Positions 27,701-38,810 of a DNA stretch of 64,000 nucleotides are shown piece by piece. Location: NCBI GenBank assembly GCA_022266195.1, contig WHVY01000001.1, positions 1,798,001 through 1,862,000 on the forward strand, in the 5' to 3' direction. Source of the DNA: Tetranychus cinnabarinus (Eukaryota > Arthropoda > Arachnida > Trombidiformes > Tetranychidae). The notes below the pieces were generated by a model. That model was not told where the DNA came from. It was given only the letters and a program-made list of their open reading frames with translations, and searched no databases. The translations under genes were made by a program, and so were the position numbers. Positions within the stretch are counted from its first letter, which is position 1; each line of letters begins with the position of its first letter.

Positions 27701-30700
27701 ACTATTAATATCAAGCACAGTTTGAAATTACAATTTGGGTTAAAATGGTCCATCAATATTAACAACAATTGGCTTTCATTGGTAACTCATTTGAACTAAT
27801 TATTTTCACAATTTTATGGTTAAATTGATAATCAAAGTTGATATTGAAGTGATAATCATATTTGACTCGGTTGAATCAACTTAAACATGATACATATTCA
27901 CATGTATTATTGTTTTAATGATAGTTTCAATTTCTCCATTATTCAGCATTCTCATGAGAAACATGAGATTCTATTAACTTCACATTCTTGTTTTTTTTTG
28001 TTTCATCCAAACCTTAAAATATCATCAGAAGGATGAATAAAAATGATGAATAAGATGATGTATAGGATGATGTTGAAGGTGGAAACCTTTGATGTTGGCT
28101 ACAATGGAACCTGTAAGGTTAAATGATGAGAATAAACTGTTCAGATGTTGAGATTAATTCCATGGTGAATGATGATTATGATGAGGAAGAGATAAAAAAG
28201 ATTAACAAATGAACATTGATCACACCTGAATTGAACTTGTGAACCTTTGTGTGTTTCTTGTATTTTATTTTTTGATTATCACGCAATAAACCAATAATTA
28301 GCTTTGGTAGAGTTTCATTTGTCTGTCTGTAAAAAGTGAATGTTCAATGAATTTACACGAACACTCAGATAGTTTATGAGCACGCAGACGACAATAATAA
28401 TATCTGTTATAATAATAGTTGAAATCACATAATGAACCTAATGATGGTGATGAGGATAAAATTGAAAAGATAATGATGACAACAATGATAATCTTTACGA
28501 TTAACTTGACCAGTCAATGAAACAAGGAAAAAGTGAAACCTGATTGAAGATCAATATTGATAGGTTCAGGTTTCACTTTCATATTACATATTAATCCAGA
28601 TTCTTGACCTTTAAAGGTGATCTTTTTGGTCTCTTTCAATGTTCCCCTTGAAACTAGATATCCGTCTATTACTACTGTTATTATTATGGTCGTGATTGGA
28701 CATAAGTTATCGAGTTTGCCTTTCAATCGCTTTTTAACATTTTTTAGTTTTTCCTTTTTCTTCAACTTTATTTTTCACTCAAAAATGGATTCAAAGTGAA
28801 TAGTAATTTTGCTTTTATATTTCGCTTGGGATTTAAACGGTGAGATGATTATAAACAAAAATGCTTTCAACTTGCAAATGCTTCTGGGATTTGCTGGTGA
28901 AATGTTCAATTTCGAGTTCAAAAACAGAGTTCAATTGAGATCTTTGAGAGATGCTTCTAGAGATAAATTTTCATTATATTTTGGTGACAAAAAAGCAATT
29001 TTTCAATTCACTTTTTGGTCAAATTATTGCAATTTGAAAGGTATTTCATTGCAAGGAAATTGCATTTTAATTGTTGGATTGCATTCGAGTATATTCAAGA
29101 CTAGATTTTTTCACTTGTTAATATTGTTGTTTATCAAAAATTAACATTTTACTGTGTTTAATTTACTATGAAAACTGATTATTGTTAAACATAAACATGA
29201 TTGAATGAAGGTTAGTTAAAGTAATGAATTTTGAAAAATGGGTTAAACAGGAGCACATAAATTAAATTAAATATTAGCTGTTTTTTTCCTCATTTAATTA
29301 TTTTCTTAATTCCTCTATGTGTTAATAATATACATTTATTACTGTTTATTATTATTAGGTTGATGATAATTTGTTAAGACGTTTGATTGATTGATGGAAG
29401 CATCAGATTGAGTTTAAAGATCCAACTTTTTTTCCACCAAAAACAAACAGTTTCCATCATTACACTGAGTCTGACATTTGAAATGAATTGGATTTGAAAA
29501 CAGAAGTTAATAGCTCAAGAAAATTTAATAATAATTGTGATCCCTAATTTGATGACAATTGTATTGCTATTGAAAGGTTAAAAACATTTATACAAAGGTG
29601 AAACAATGGGTAAATATCAGAGGTAAAAATGGGAAGCTTAAGGATGACATTGAAAGATTGAACCTGGAAGGAAGAAAAGGAATGGTCAAGAAAGTTCAAA
29701 GGATTGGGATAAGAAAACTTTTGTCCAATCGATGAGATTAACCTTAGCAAATAAGATAATAATAAGAAAAATGATGGTCAAGATGAAGACTGTAAAGGTA
29801 AGATTTATATCCATTTCATGGTAACATTTTGTTCTAGACGATTCAAAGCTTTTTGTTTTGCCAAATTTATTTCACTTCAAGGTTAATTTCACAGCAAAAA
29901 AAACAGTTTGAAACATTTTTTGTTCTCACTTTTTTCCCCTGAATCTAATGGATATTTGAAATGAAAAAAAGATGAAAAGTGAAGATGAAAATGGTGAAAG
30001 TTACATTTGGTTCATTTCTCATTACCAACTTAAACCTTTTCCCTATTTTGTACACTTCTTACATCAATACCCTGTTACTTGTTATACAGCAAACTGTGCA
30101 TTCCCATTTTTAACAACATTAACCCAAACATAATCCCATTTCTCATCTTCATTTTATTAACTTCTCTTCTCTTTTTGCCATCCAGATTCAGGATTCTTGT
30201 ACTGAACCTTTTCTTTTTTTTCTTTCTAGAGTGTCACTCCACCAGCACATGATGTTTATATGCATCAAACTCTTTCCCTTGCACTCTAAAATTGCATTGT
30301 TCATCATCCTTGATTCACTTTATCACCATCCTTCCATTGGTTTGCAACCTCTGCGCATCCGAACCTGAAACGATTTTTCCCTTTGGCTTCTCATCTCTCC
30401 AACTCCATGGGTAGTTGTAATTCAGCGAAGAAAAATTCCCTTTTCTCCAAGTCTTCATAATCGTTATTTTCCTAGTTGATCACAACATTTTTTTCTTCTT
30501 TCTTTTCCTTTTCCCTGGTTCCAAGTTTTTCCTTTTCCTCTGGTGATCCTTTCTTCATTTTCCTCTTCATCTTTCAATCACTATAGTTCTCATTTTTATC
30601 ATCTGTGCCTGCGTTCCTAACCAGAAAAAACCATCCCTCCATTCATCCCTTGTAGATGGTAACCATTGTTTCTGGTTAACCATGAAAGGTTATCACTTTT

Positions 30701-33478
30701 GTGTATCATGTATCTCCATTGACAATCAAGATCCTTAGAAGGTAGATAAAAAAATTGTATCTAATATTATCTGGTAACAAAAAAGCTTGAGTTAACATTG
30801 GCAGTTTATTGTTGAATTGGTGATTTTTTTTTCTCTCCCGAATCTCAGATTTTATTTCCAACTTTACTTCATGATTCTTCGAGGTTTTTGGGTGAGTAGA
30901 GCTTGAGATCAGCAGGTTACTTGAGCTGGATTGCCAATCCTAGGAATGATTCCAGGAAATGATAATAATCTGAAAATGATGGATACAAAAAAAACGTTTA
31001 AATACAGTGTAAAAAGTAGATGTTAATGCTGTTTCAATGTACCTTAATTGATTCATGGTTGTGTTGACTTTTTTCAATTAATTGTTGTATTTTTTTTCTC
31101 GCACCAACAATAATTGTTAACTGAGAGCATTCAGTCAACATTAATCAATTAAATTTCCTGTATTCTTGTTTTATGTATCCTTTCATCTTAACGTTGATCA
31201 TTGATCGATGTTGTTATGTTTATCATCATTATCATCAAATTAAATTATCCAACCTGGATAAAATAGTTGAAGTTTGAGGAAGAAGGTGAAAGATGAAAAA
31301 AATAAGGAGACAATGGAAAAGGAAAAGGATAAGAAACAGAAAGCACAAGAAGATGAAAAGACTGGCAAAAAAAATTATTGACTCTCTGATCTTAACAAAG
31401 GATCAATGGTCGAGGTTCAATAGATTGATGTACATGTTTTAGGAATGGGTTTTTGCTGTTGCTGGTCAAGTTTACTTCCATGGGATAAAAAATGAAAAGA
31501 CATTCAACATCTTTTTCCTTTCCATTCCATTATTTTGATCCTTGTGATTTCCTGCTTCTTCAGTGGTCACTTGGTTTAAGTCAAATTAAAAGTGGACTGT
31601 GAGAGAAAAAGAAAAGGTAAAATGATCAATATTTGTAAGGTTTAACAGGTATATTCAGATATTTAAAGGTGAAAAGGTTAGTGATTAGTAAATGTTTAGC
31701 CATGTGTGAGAATGTTGAAGATGATCAAAGTGAATAGATTTCGAGAATCTCGTATTGATTACAGTTGCTTGTACAGATAGTACAAAATTATGTTCAACTT
31801 GCTTTTCATGTAAGGATAATGAAAGGACCAATTTTAAGCTTCATTAATGCGATTTATAAAGACATGGAATGAACAGAAAGGTGTGAACAAAGGTAAAGAT
31901 TAGATAAATTAGGTAAATTGTTAAGGGTAAAAAGGTTAGAGAGTAACAATTGATTGAGAATGAAATGAAGAAAAATGACGCTAATCATTTATTTATGGAA
32001 ACTGAATATTTATGTTCTAAATTGAATGTGGTTGATTGAGCTGAAGTTAAATAAGGAAAAGGTTAATATTGGTGTTACTGTGTAACATGTAAGGAATGTT
32101 TTTAACTACCTTTTTCTCCTTCTTAACCTTCTTACCTATCAATAAACATTGAAATCAAATATCACATTCCAAAGGCTTCAGGCAGATTTATGTGTTCACC
32201 TTTTAACCAATGAATTAGCAAAATTGGGCTCATTCAACGTTTCCTTTCAATTTACTTCTTTCCTTGATTCTTTTCCACCTGGTATCCTGTAGGTGAATGA
32301 GTTAACCCACTGTAAACCAAATATTGATAGTTAATAACAGTTGGATTTATTTTTCAGTAAAAGATATTTAAAAGGTATTAATTGTATGAAAGACTTACCT
32401 AAACCAGGCTGATAGGGCCTTGAGTACCATAGGTCTTGAAAAATAGACTTTACAGGTTTTGTGATACAAAAAAGATTTGGACAAGTCTTTTTATGATCAA
32501 ATGTAGATTACAATAAAGCAATTTGCAAGATTGATCATAATAAAATTTTAAACCTTCGTGACTATTACAATTAACAATTTGTTGACTTTATTAAAATGTT
32601 GAAAACAAAGATGAAACAGAAAAGGGCATTTCTTTCAATTGCAGATGTATTAATATTCACACACAATTTAATAGTTAACAATTTATATGGTTGAGTAACC
32701 TTGTTTGTTCACAATTTCAACTGGTAATTAATTAACATGCATAAATAAATTATAATGATGGTTTGATTACAGTTGAAAAAAAGGTTGAGAAACAAAAAAA
32801 TAGACAAGTTAACAAGTGTAGGTTTTAAGTAACGCGCAATAAATGATTTGCCGGGAAAATGCCATGTTGTTCAATACAAATGATAAAGAAGCGTCATTTT
32901 CAAAAAAATAAGACAATGGAGACAATAAATCAAGTTTTCTTTCAAAGATTGTGTTTGAACTGTTAATTAATTGTTTCAGCATTTTACACATTAATTTACT
33001 CTTAAATTAACTAACATTTAATTCAATAGTGTCTAATAATAATTATTTTCATCTCTTTTTCCTTCAAATCCTTTTTTTTGCCCTTTCAACAACGCTCTAA
33101 CAACCATCACATCAAACCAACAACATATTTTTCATGGTTCAATGGTTCCTCTTTCCTGCTATTATTTGATCATTTTTGGACTGGTCATCATTAATAAATA
33201 ATGGATAAACAATACCAACATCATAATTCAGTGATGAAAATAATGTTCGCCGGATGAACACTGCTGTTAAATTAAATGAAGCCATTGTGGACAAAAGTCA
33301 TTCAGCGAAGCTCATTTTCATCAATCTACCAGGACTGCCAAGAGATATTGCCCATGGAAGAGGTTCAACTGAATCAGCTCACCATTATATGGAATTTTTG
33401 GAAGCTTTGACAGAAGGCTTGGATCGAGTAGTTCTAGTCAGAGGCGGTGGCCGTGAAGTAATCACAATTTACTCTTAA
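12781..33478 (+). CDS. KCC: K-Cl cotransporter (SLC12A4-7 family)
   Basis: Five coding exons: 12781-13900, 22313-22961, 23879-24393, 25990-26791 and 33232-33478, all GT-AG and phase-consistent, giving 1110 residues. The protein has a short N-terminal tail, twelve predicted membrane segments with PAGGSYFMISRALGPEFGG and AGSNRSGDLADGQKS, a long extracellular loop with four cysteines (the KCC hallmark that separates it from NKCC), and a large cytoplasmic C-terminus with WWIVHDGGMLMLLPF. A Ser/Thr/Pro-rich stretch lies around 26480-26700. The end, REVITIYS, is typical of KCCs. NVRRMNTAVKLNEA keeps the threonine whose phosphorylation inhibits vertebrate KCCs (T1048 in KCC3). It exports K and Cl electroneutrally across the plasma membrane. 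Introns are 8412, 917, 1596 and 6440 bp; introns 2 and 3 look non-coding on the plus strand. An untranslated upstream exon is possible but not identified. Confidence 0.96.
17276..17984. mobile_element. Non-autonomous element with 23-bp terminal inverted repeats
   Basis: The left end (about 17276-17298) and the right end (17962-17984) are exact reverse complements over about 23 bp, containing AACAGCCTGAAAATTTTG. Each end carries TTAA in its outer part, which could be terminal sequence or a TTAA target site; I cannot separate these. The interior (about 17740-17900) shares GATCAAAGTTGAAACTTTAA and a GATTTTCAGTTAGATCGA block with the palindromic repeat family. No transposase frame is present. Confidence 0.6.
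19797..19870 (+). repeat. Dispersed repeat, copy 1
   Basis: GATCATGACTGATCGTAA followed downstream by AAAGACTCAAATTATT and ATGAGA; the same order and spacing recur at 55021-55110. Two copies are visible; their nature is unknown. Confidence 0.55.
19994..20383 (-). CDS. Candidate nested two-exon gene, unknown function
   Basis: On the minus strand inside KCC intron 1. Exon 1, 20383-20234, begins ATG GAC TTG and ends with the donor AAG|GTAAGG. Exon 2, 20182-19994, follows an acceptor TTAG and stays open for 62 codons to TGA. The 51-bp intron joins in phase 0 and predicts 112 residues. Exon 1 is acidic and helical (INKRIGNSKDLRNNCEK, possible coiled coil); exon 2 is basic and has two cysteines. 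I recognise no family. In favour: both exons open, good splice sites, opposite strand to the host. Against: short, no known homologue, AT-rich chance frames occur. The intron is at the short end even for compact genomes. Confidence 0.3.
20418..20453. repeat. Perfect 36-bp palindrome
   Basis: TGCCAAATGTGAA, then the self-complementary core TATATATATA, then TTCACATTTGGCA: every base pairs. It lies 35 bp upstream of the ATG of the candidate minus-strand gene at 19994-20383. It could form a cruciform in DNA or a hairpin in RNA, or bind a dimeric factor. Confidence 0.9.
21004..21040 (+). promoter_or_regulatory. TATA plus initiator promoter-like site within KCC intron 1
   Basis: TATAAAA at 21004-21010 and TCAGTT at 21033-21038, an arthropod-type initiator. 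The putative +1 A (21035) is 31 bases from the first T of the TATA box, which is the canonical spacing. The site is followed by a signal-peptide-like frame at 21169. The motif pair could arise by chance in AT-rich DNA. Confidence 0.35.
21169..21246 (+). pseudogene. Short signal-peptide frame, possibly broken secreted-peptide gene
   Basis: The ATG at 21169 opens 25 codons beginning MNKFQFIAFFFLFSP, which looks like a secretion signal, and stops at TAG (21244-21246). Immediately after, another frame reads LGGLGGFKKIYL, a glycine-rich basic sequence reminiscent of small secreted peptides, so a one- or two-base frameshift may have broken the gene. It sits 130 bp downstream of the TATA/initiator site. 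I do not recognise it; it could be non-coding. Confidence 0.25.
25340..25675 (-). CDS. Candidate nested small secreted protein, unknown
   Basis: Minus-strand frame in KCC intron 3. From the ATG at 25675 it encodes a strong signal-peptide-like start (MIMLQFILVCLIFWLTYG) and runs 111 codons to a stop at 25340. Internal GT-AG pairs (for example donor GTAACT after LNFP and acceptor CATCAG before VMCIQ) would remove about 98 bases in phase, leaving about 78 residues with a hydrophilic, Lys/Arg/Glu-rich tail. No family recognised. The signal sequence and the frame-preserving splice pair are suggestive, but expression evidence is lacking and chance remains possible. Confidence 0.25.
   Translation of the reverse strand: MIMLQFILVCLIFWLTYGESLRFFWLQDLNFPVTRSFFHIILTNGLIFCDRCNVSMIFFIDFVHQVMCIQVNIVKPGQFIDVTTCFPVTYYHGSLLERSNQEKRNETKIDK
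26792..33231 (+). other. KCC intron 4 (6.4 kb)
   Basis: Donor GTGAGT after CTT AAA CC and acceptor ATTCAG before T GAT; the split codon is CCT (Pro). No exon of either strand is recognised inside. It has pyrimidine-rich blocks (about 30000-30620) and a short inverted repeat (28530-28579). A 99-codon ATG frame at 28845-29144 (+) shows no motif and I treat it as chance. Confidence 0.8.
28530..28579. repeat. Inverted repeat, 14-bp arms
   Basis: AAAGTGAAACCTGA (28530-28543) is exactly complementary to TCAGGTTTCACTTT (28566-28579). The 22-base spacer contains its own palindrome ATCAATATTGAT. It would form a compact stem-loop in the KCC pre-mRNA. Confidence 0.85.
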
Positions 33479-34942
33479 CCCAAGAAAAGATTATTATTAT
33501 TATATTATATTATGTTATTTATTGCAAGGCAAACCAAACCAAAAATCAAAAGAGGATAAAAAATTTAACAAAAGTGATTGTAAAAAGATGATCGTGATGT
33601 GGCTAAATGAGATGAAGGGAAAAAGCTAAGGTGCATTTGGTTCACGTAAAAGTGGACACTTCGATTCTGACTAAGCCTGCAATAAAATCGAGAGCTCATC
33701 TAACGTTCATCACAATTATTACTATCATTATTATATCCTGTTATATCTCTTTCATTTCGATCTCATCACAACCCTTTCTTACTCTTACTATCCTCCAAAA
33801 TTGTTTTCTTCATTTTTCATCATCATCATGGACTCTTTTCTCTCTCTCTTTCTTTCCAAGTCATACTCAATGATGACCAGCGAACACTGATTTAGATATA
33901 TTAATCATCAAATTTAGCCAACTGATCATCTTGTAGTGATTAAATTTAATTGATTCAAAAACAAAACCAAAAATTGGAATTGCAATCTAAAATGAAATGC
34001 TTTTTCATAAAAAAAATCTCATGAACCTAAACTTCAAAAATGATATCTCATTGCAAAAATGGATGATAATTCTGGACAGAACTTTTTTTTCAAATCTTAC
34101 AATTTGGAACTCATTTGATCACAAACAAGCAAATACACTAAAACACTAAAGAAACTACCATCAAACACTTTTACCTAATCAATCAACTCATTTTGCTTCT
34201 ACTGATTAAATACGCTCAAATCAAAAACATTTAATGCCATTTCTTTCGTTCCTCTGTTTCATGAACGATTGAAGATAAACTATGTAACAAAAAAGACTAA
34301 ATAATTAATTGGAATAAGAGAAAGAGACAAAAACATTGATTAGTTGATCAAAAAAAATTGTTGCACAATTAAAGTTTAAATAGTTGATACCTAAACCAAA
34401 TGCCTCTATTTCTTGATTAAAACAATGAAAATTGATTCTTGAAAATAACTCTACACAATTCTTTCGATTAATGGTAATTATTTATTTTTATCAAAATAGA
34501 GTGTTAACAACGAGGATCAACTTTTAATTGTAGGCTCAGATGAAAAATAAAAATTGACTTTGAAAAGGTTGAAAATTTCAGAGCGAAAGTGCATCAATGA
34601 CTTGAAAAATTTCCAATTTAATTGTTACAATGATAGATGCCATCGGTTTTTGGACACAATTTGTTTTACTACAAACTGTTTCAAATCGATTCAGATTAAT
34701 TGTATACAATATGCAAGGTCATGAATAATTTAACATTTTAAAATGAAAAATGCATGAGTCTTCATTTGAGATAGTAAAATAATAGAGTTAATTATTAATC
34801 TCATCTTAGTTTAAATCACTTTAGGATATGATAATACAATTGAGAGGCTGAAGCGAATTAGATTTTTTTGTCTTCTTTTTTAGTTCTTGTTTTTTTTATG
34901 ATTTCCATCACTTAACAAGTATTGTTCTTGTCTTTAGTTTTA
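33479..34942. other. Convergent intergenic region KCC / TMEM120
   Basis: Holds the 3' untranslated ends of two convergent genes. An ATT/TATA-rich stretch starts 14 bases past the KCC stop. No further coding sequence seen; poly-T and poly-A rich. Confidence 0.6.
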
Positions 34943-36129
34943 TCACTCTTGGTGTTGATCTTTTTTCAAAAGATTTGGAACAGAAGGACAGCTGGGTAAG
35001 TTTTTGTAAGTTTGTTGAATACCTTTGATCATTTTTTCTTTGAACTTCTGTTGAACGACTAGAGAAGTTGTTATGGTGTTGCCCAGAAAGATGACAGAGA
35101 ATATAAAAGAGGAAACAGCAACCTGCCACTCACTACATTGAGGGTGTTTACTTAAATTGTACAATGTGTAAGCATTGTAAAACTGAAATGCATAACCTAG
35201 ATAAAGGAAAGGTATCAGAAAACCTAATCCTCTCCACATCCACGAATGAAATCCTTGAATGGTAATGTCCATTTCGTATCGCTCACCCAGAGCTCTTAAG
35301 CGATATAAACAATTATGTTGATAATAGAATTGTAGGAATTGAAGGAAACTTGTGTAAACAATATAGTAAAGAAATTGTCTGCGGAAAAGGTCATACATTA
35401 AACCATCAGGCCAAACAATTATGATTCCTGCTTTAATGCCAGTAATAAACTGGAGAGCTCTCCACCAACCTTTGATTCTAGAGCCATTAACGATTAGAAT
35501 ACTTTCTCGAATTGTCAACGTACAATGATACCAAACAAGTAGGAAATGGAGAGCTGCATCTATAACTCTGGAGAAACAAATTGTAAAAAAATTTTAGATA
35601 AGTTTTTTTTCAAAAATAATGTCTGGTGAACTGAAGTGAACTCGTAATCAGATAAAATTGCCACTTAGTGCAATTAATATGAGGACAGCTGATTGATGTA
35701 ACATGCGTCACTATTTAAAGATAGAGATAATTGAAACAAATCCAAACCTGAAACTGAACATAATATCCAAAACGGCCACAACAAGTATCAAAGCATTAAC
35801 TATCAGCTTAAATTTTTCATATTGTTCTTTGTACTTAAATTTTTTCTCATTGTTGCTCAATGTGACATTGATATCACCCAAGATAACTTTTAAATATAAA
35901 CTTTGTTGAGTCGGTAACTCTTCCTGTTAATCAATCAGAACAGGTAGTTATAGAAGAGGCCCAAAGAAGCATCAGCAAGACGGCCAAACCAGATAATGGT
36001 GATCATCATTAGAAGATAGAAAGAGTAAAAAAGAAACAAAAAAACATTTCATTAACAAACAATAAAAGGCATTAAAAATTGACAATTTTTACCAACAAAA
36101 TAATCAAAATCACTTACCTTCACTGACAT
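34943..36129 (-). CDS. TMEM120: TMEM120 (TACAN/NET29) membrane protein
   Basis: Minus strand. Two firm exons: 35923-35748 and 35567-34943, with a 180-bp GT-AG intron splitting an Arg codon. They encode the whole conserved membrane domain with six predicted segments, including WPDGLMYDLFRRQFLYY, CLYRLRALGERYEMD and GFHSWMWRGLGFLIPF, all typical of TMEM120A/B. Human TMEM120A is 343 residues with an N-terminal coiled coil. The only start I can join in phase is a mini-exon 36129-36118 (ATG TCA GTG AAG, donor GTAAGT), giving 270 residues that lack that coiled coil. That start is uncertain (about 0.35); the two main exons are not. By family knowledge it is a multipass protein of ER/nuclear envelope with an ELOVL-like fold that binds CoA and is linked to fat metabolism; a proposed role as a mechanosensitive channel is disputed. 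Confidence 0.93.
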
Positions 36130-38562
36130 ATTTAAATTTCAACAAGATGGGTTAAAGACAATGCTTAACCGGTAAGAAAATGAACAATCAAAATGATCAA
36201 GAAATTTTCATCACAATAAAAATAAACTGTAATGCAGGTTCCCGTTTAATTTGAAAAACAAGCTCAAAGTAACTAGTTACTTGTAACCAAAATTTTACAC
36301 TAAACAATGTTACAAATAAAGTTATCCGTTTCCGGACTGTTTCCAAGGCAACAATAAAATTGTCCATCAAAAATTGCCGTTAATTTACAGAACCTTTTGT
36401 TATTTTTCTAGAAAGGATAAAGAATCAAGTTTGAATTGTGATTATTAGCGATTAAAATTTCATTAATCAAATTGATTGATAATAAACTCGAAGACTAGAG
36501 ATGTGGCGACAACTGGTAACCAGCTACTTGATTAAAGGAGAAAGGAAAGTAACTAAGGATCAGTTAATTGGTATCGAGTATTGATATAACAGCAATTAGC
36601 CGATTAATCAAATTTATTAAAATTAAAGAAATCTCATTTCGAACTTCAAGAATCAAGATTTCTAATTTTTTTGAATTAATAATAACCGAAATAAATGGTT
36701 TAACAAACAACCGCATCTCCTTCACTACTTACAACTGTCACTAGATGGGGACTGAAAACTGGTTAAACCAACTTTGTATTTGTGTTAATTTGTATTTCAA
36801 TTTATAATTTAATTTTAAGACGGCAACAAGTTTAATTATTACAATAATGGAATTCAATTGGGTTGTCTCTATGTTATCATGTTAAATGTTGAATAAGAAT
36901 TAGTCTGATAATAAATAGACACTAATCCAAAAGAACTGCCATGGGTTTGACCAAAGAAGCTATACTTTTGGACTGTTCGTAAGCTTTGATCATTTGATTG
37001 TTGAATTGAGTCTTTAACTGGTGAAATACGCGAAATCAGCTTGATATTGAATTAAAATTTAAATTGTTTAATCAAACTGTGGCTTTTAGGTTTTGCTTGA
37101 TTTTTCATAAACAAAAATCTATTTTAACTAATTGAATCCCTTGGCCTCTCTATCAATTGGTTTATTCAGTTGCATTTACAGTTGTTTCAATGTTACAAAG
37201 CTAGACTGTTAATCTAAACAGTCAATGTAAACAATTGCTAAACATGGTTAATTAGTAATTGATTAAAGGTTCCGTTTCCGAATCAGGCAAATAAGTCTAT
37301 TATGACTGAAAAAACAAATTTAACAGTTCAACAATCAAGAATCTTTTACCTATTATCATGAATGTCTGAACGAGGATAAAGCAAGTCTACAGCAAGTTGA
37401 CATGCAAGTATTAAATAATATGTATTTGAAGAGCAAAAAGCACAAGAAGAAGCATTTGACACTTGGACAATCAGTTTGATCAATTTAATTTTAATCAGTA
37501 CGGTAATTATAAGCTCACAAATTTTTCGGACAATCAAGAGTGTTGAGAGCGTAAACTTGAAAAATGTTTTATAAGCGATTGTAACGGAATATAACAATTC
37601 TTGTTACTTACAATTAAATTGCAACATTTAAATATCAAACTAACAATGTCTAATAAAAAGGCTGCTCAACTTCGCAGCTAAAAGATTTATCGATTCAGAA
37701 AACGAGTATAGATGATTCGGGAGCATTTCGAGTTTCGAAGCTTTGCTTCTACTTTTTTTAATAACTAAAGAGTTAGCTAAAGAATTTCCACCAACAGTAA
37801 TGATCGGAATATCAAGTATTTCATTTTTGGCTAATGATTCAGAAAGGTCACCCAGTTCATTACTTACAGATTAAGCTTTCGCTATTGTATAATAGCTATA
37901 AACTGAAACTCGCTATAGCCATCAGAAGTGGTTGATAAACATTAACAATTCACAATTATACAACTCGGGACTTTGGTAAAACATTGAAATCACTTCTTTC
38001 TCAATATTCTTAACCAAAAAATTAACTTTTAACAATAAGTGGCTGTAAATCTGTCTAAATCAATCTTGACAAAGGAAACTCAATAAAGTCTTTTAATCTA
38101 ACTCATACTTTTGCCGTTAATTTCAGATTCTCTGCACATTCGTGCACAAGATAAGGCAATTACTAATCAAGCTGGTTACACTTGAACTAATTCACTCCCA
38201 GTGATGTTAACCAGCAACGTTCTGGACGCAATTGAAAGCGATAAAATTGGTAAATTTAAAAATTTAATTTATCCCTTTTAACGCCATCTAACGGTTAGTA
38301 TAACCATTAACCGGTTTTTTGTTCTTTCGGTTATTCTTTTTGAATTTTGGCGGTCATTGATTTCATAAGAGGGAGCTTTACTGTATCCTTGGTGATATTC
38401 GGGAAACGGAAACATATCCCCTTTATATAATACAAGGTATTGGAAGCTGGTTTAAACAGTTGAAGTCGTTTCTTGAGAAACGTCGTACGTTTAATTTATT
38501 GTGTTGTTTATAAAACAATGAAATTTTCATCAGTTGTCTGTTAATCCTAACGTTCTATCATC
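36130..38562. other. Divergent intergenic region TMEM120 / RpL41
   Basis: No convincing coding sequence. An 83-codon minus frame at 37346-37597 is hydrophobic and ends at a possible donor, but starts without ATG and matches nothing I know. The right end must contain the eL41 promoter: TATATAA at 38424-38430 precedes the start by about 135 bp, and a near-palindrome CGTTTCTTGAGAAACG lies at about 38466-38481, including a TTTCTT tract that could serve as a ribosomal-protein-type initiator. Confidence 0.5.
38424..38430 (+). promoter_or_regulatory. Candidate TATA box of RpL41
   Basis: TATATAA about 35-45 bp upstream of a pyrimidine-containing TTTCTT tract and 133 bp upstream of the ATG. Position fits a core promoter. 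Ribosomal protein genes often use a TCT initiator without TATA, so this is tentative. Confidence 0.3.
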
Positions 38563-38810
38563 ATGCGAGCTAAGGTAAGTTTTTGATTAATTTAATGCTG
38601 ACTTTCGAGTTACTGTTTTTTGTCGATTCAGATTTACTTATCTAATTTGTCTCTTTGTGCCATCATTTTCCTTTTTATGTTTCTCTATCCTTTACCTTTT
38701 CTACACTTTTGTTGGTATCTTCCTTTGAATCCCTGATTTCTTAGTGGCGGAAAAAGCGTATGCGACGGCTAAAGAGAAAACGCCGAAAGATGCGAGAACG
38801 ATCCAAGTGA
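38563..38810 (+). CDS. RpL41: Ribosomal protein eL41 (RPL41)
   Basis: Two coding exons too short for ordinary ORF finding. Exon 1, 38563-38574, encodes MRAK and ends at the donor GTAAGT. Exon 2, 38745-38810, begins after TTCTTAG with W and encodes RKKRMRRLKRKRRKMRERSK then TGA. Together they make exactly 25 residues, 17 of them Arg or Lys, matching the near-invariant eukaryotic eL41, the smallest ribosomal protein. The intron (170 bp, phase 0) falls right after MRAK. It sits at the interface of the two ribosomal subunits. An AATAAA signal follows at 38956. No alternative reading is plausible. Confidence 0.97.

Noticed and set aside
28845..29144. 99-codon ATG frame on the plus strand in KCC intron 4
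   Set aside because: No motif, no splice or promoter context, composition like surrounding AT-rich DNA; probably chance.
35932..36010. Minus-strand stretch reading WFGRLADASLGLFYNYLF upstream of TMEM120 exon 2
   Set aside because: Only about 21 residues before a stop and not joinable to the TMEM120 frame.
37346..37597. Hydrophobic minus frame ending at a donor-like site, with TYYLILACQL slightly resembling the end of gustatory receptors
   Set aside because: The spacing of the TY...Q motif is wrong, the frame has no ATG and no partner exons were found.
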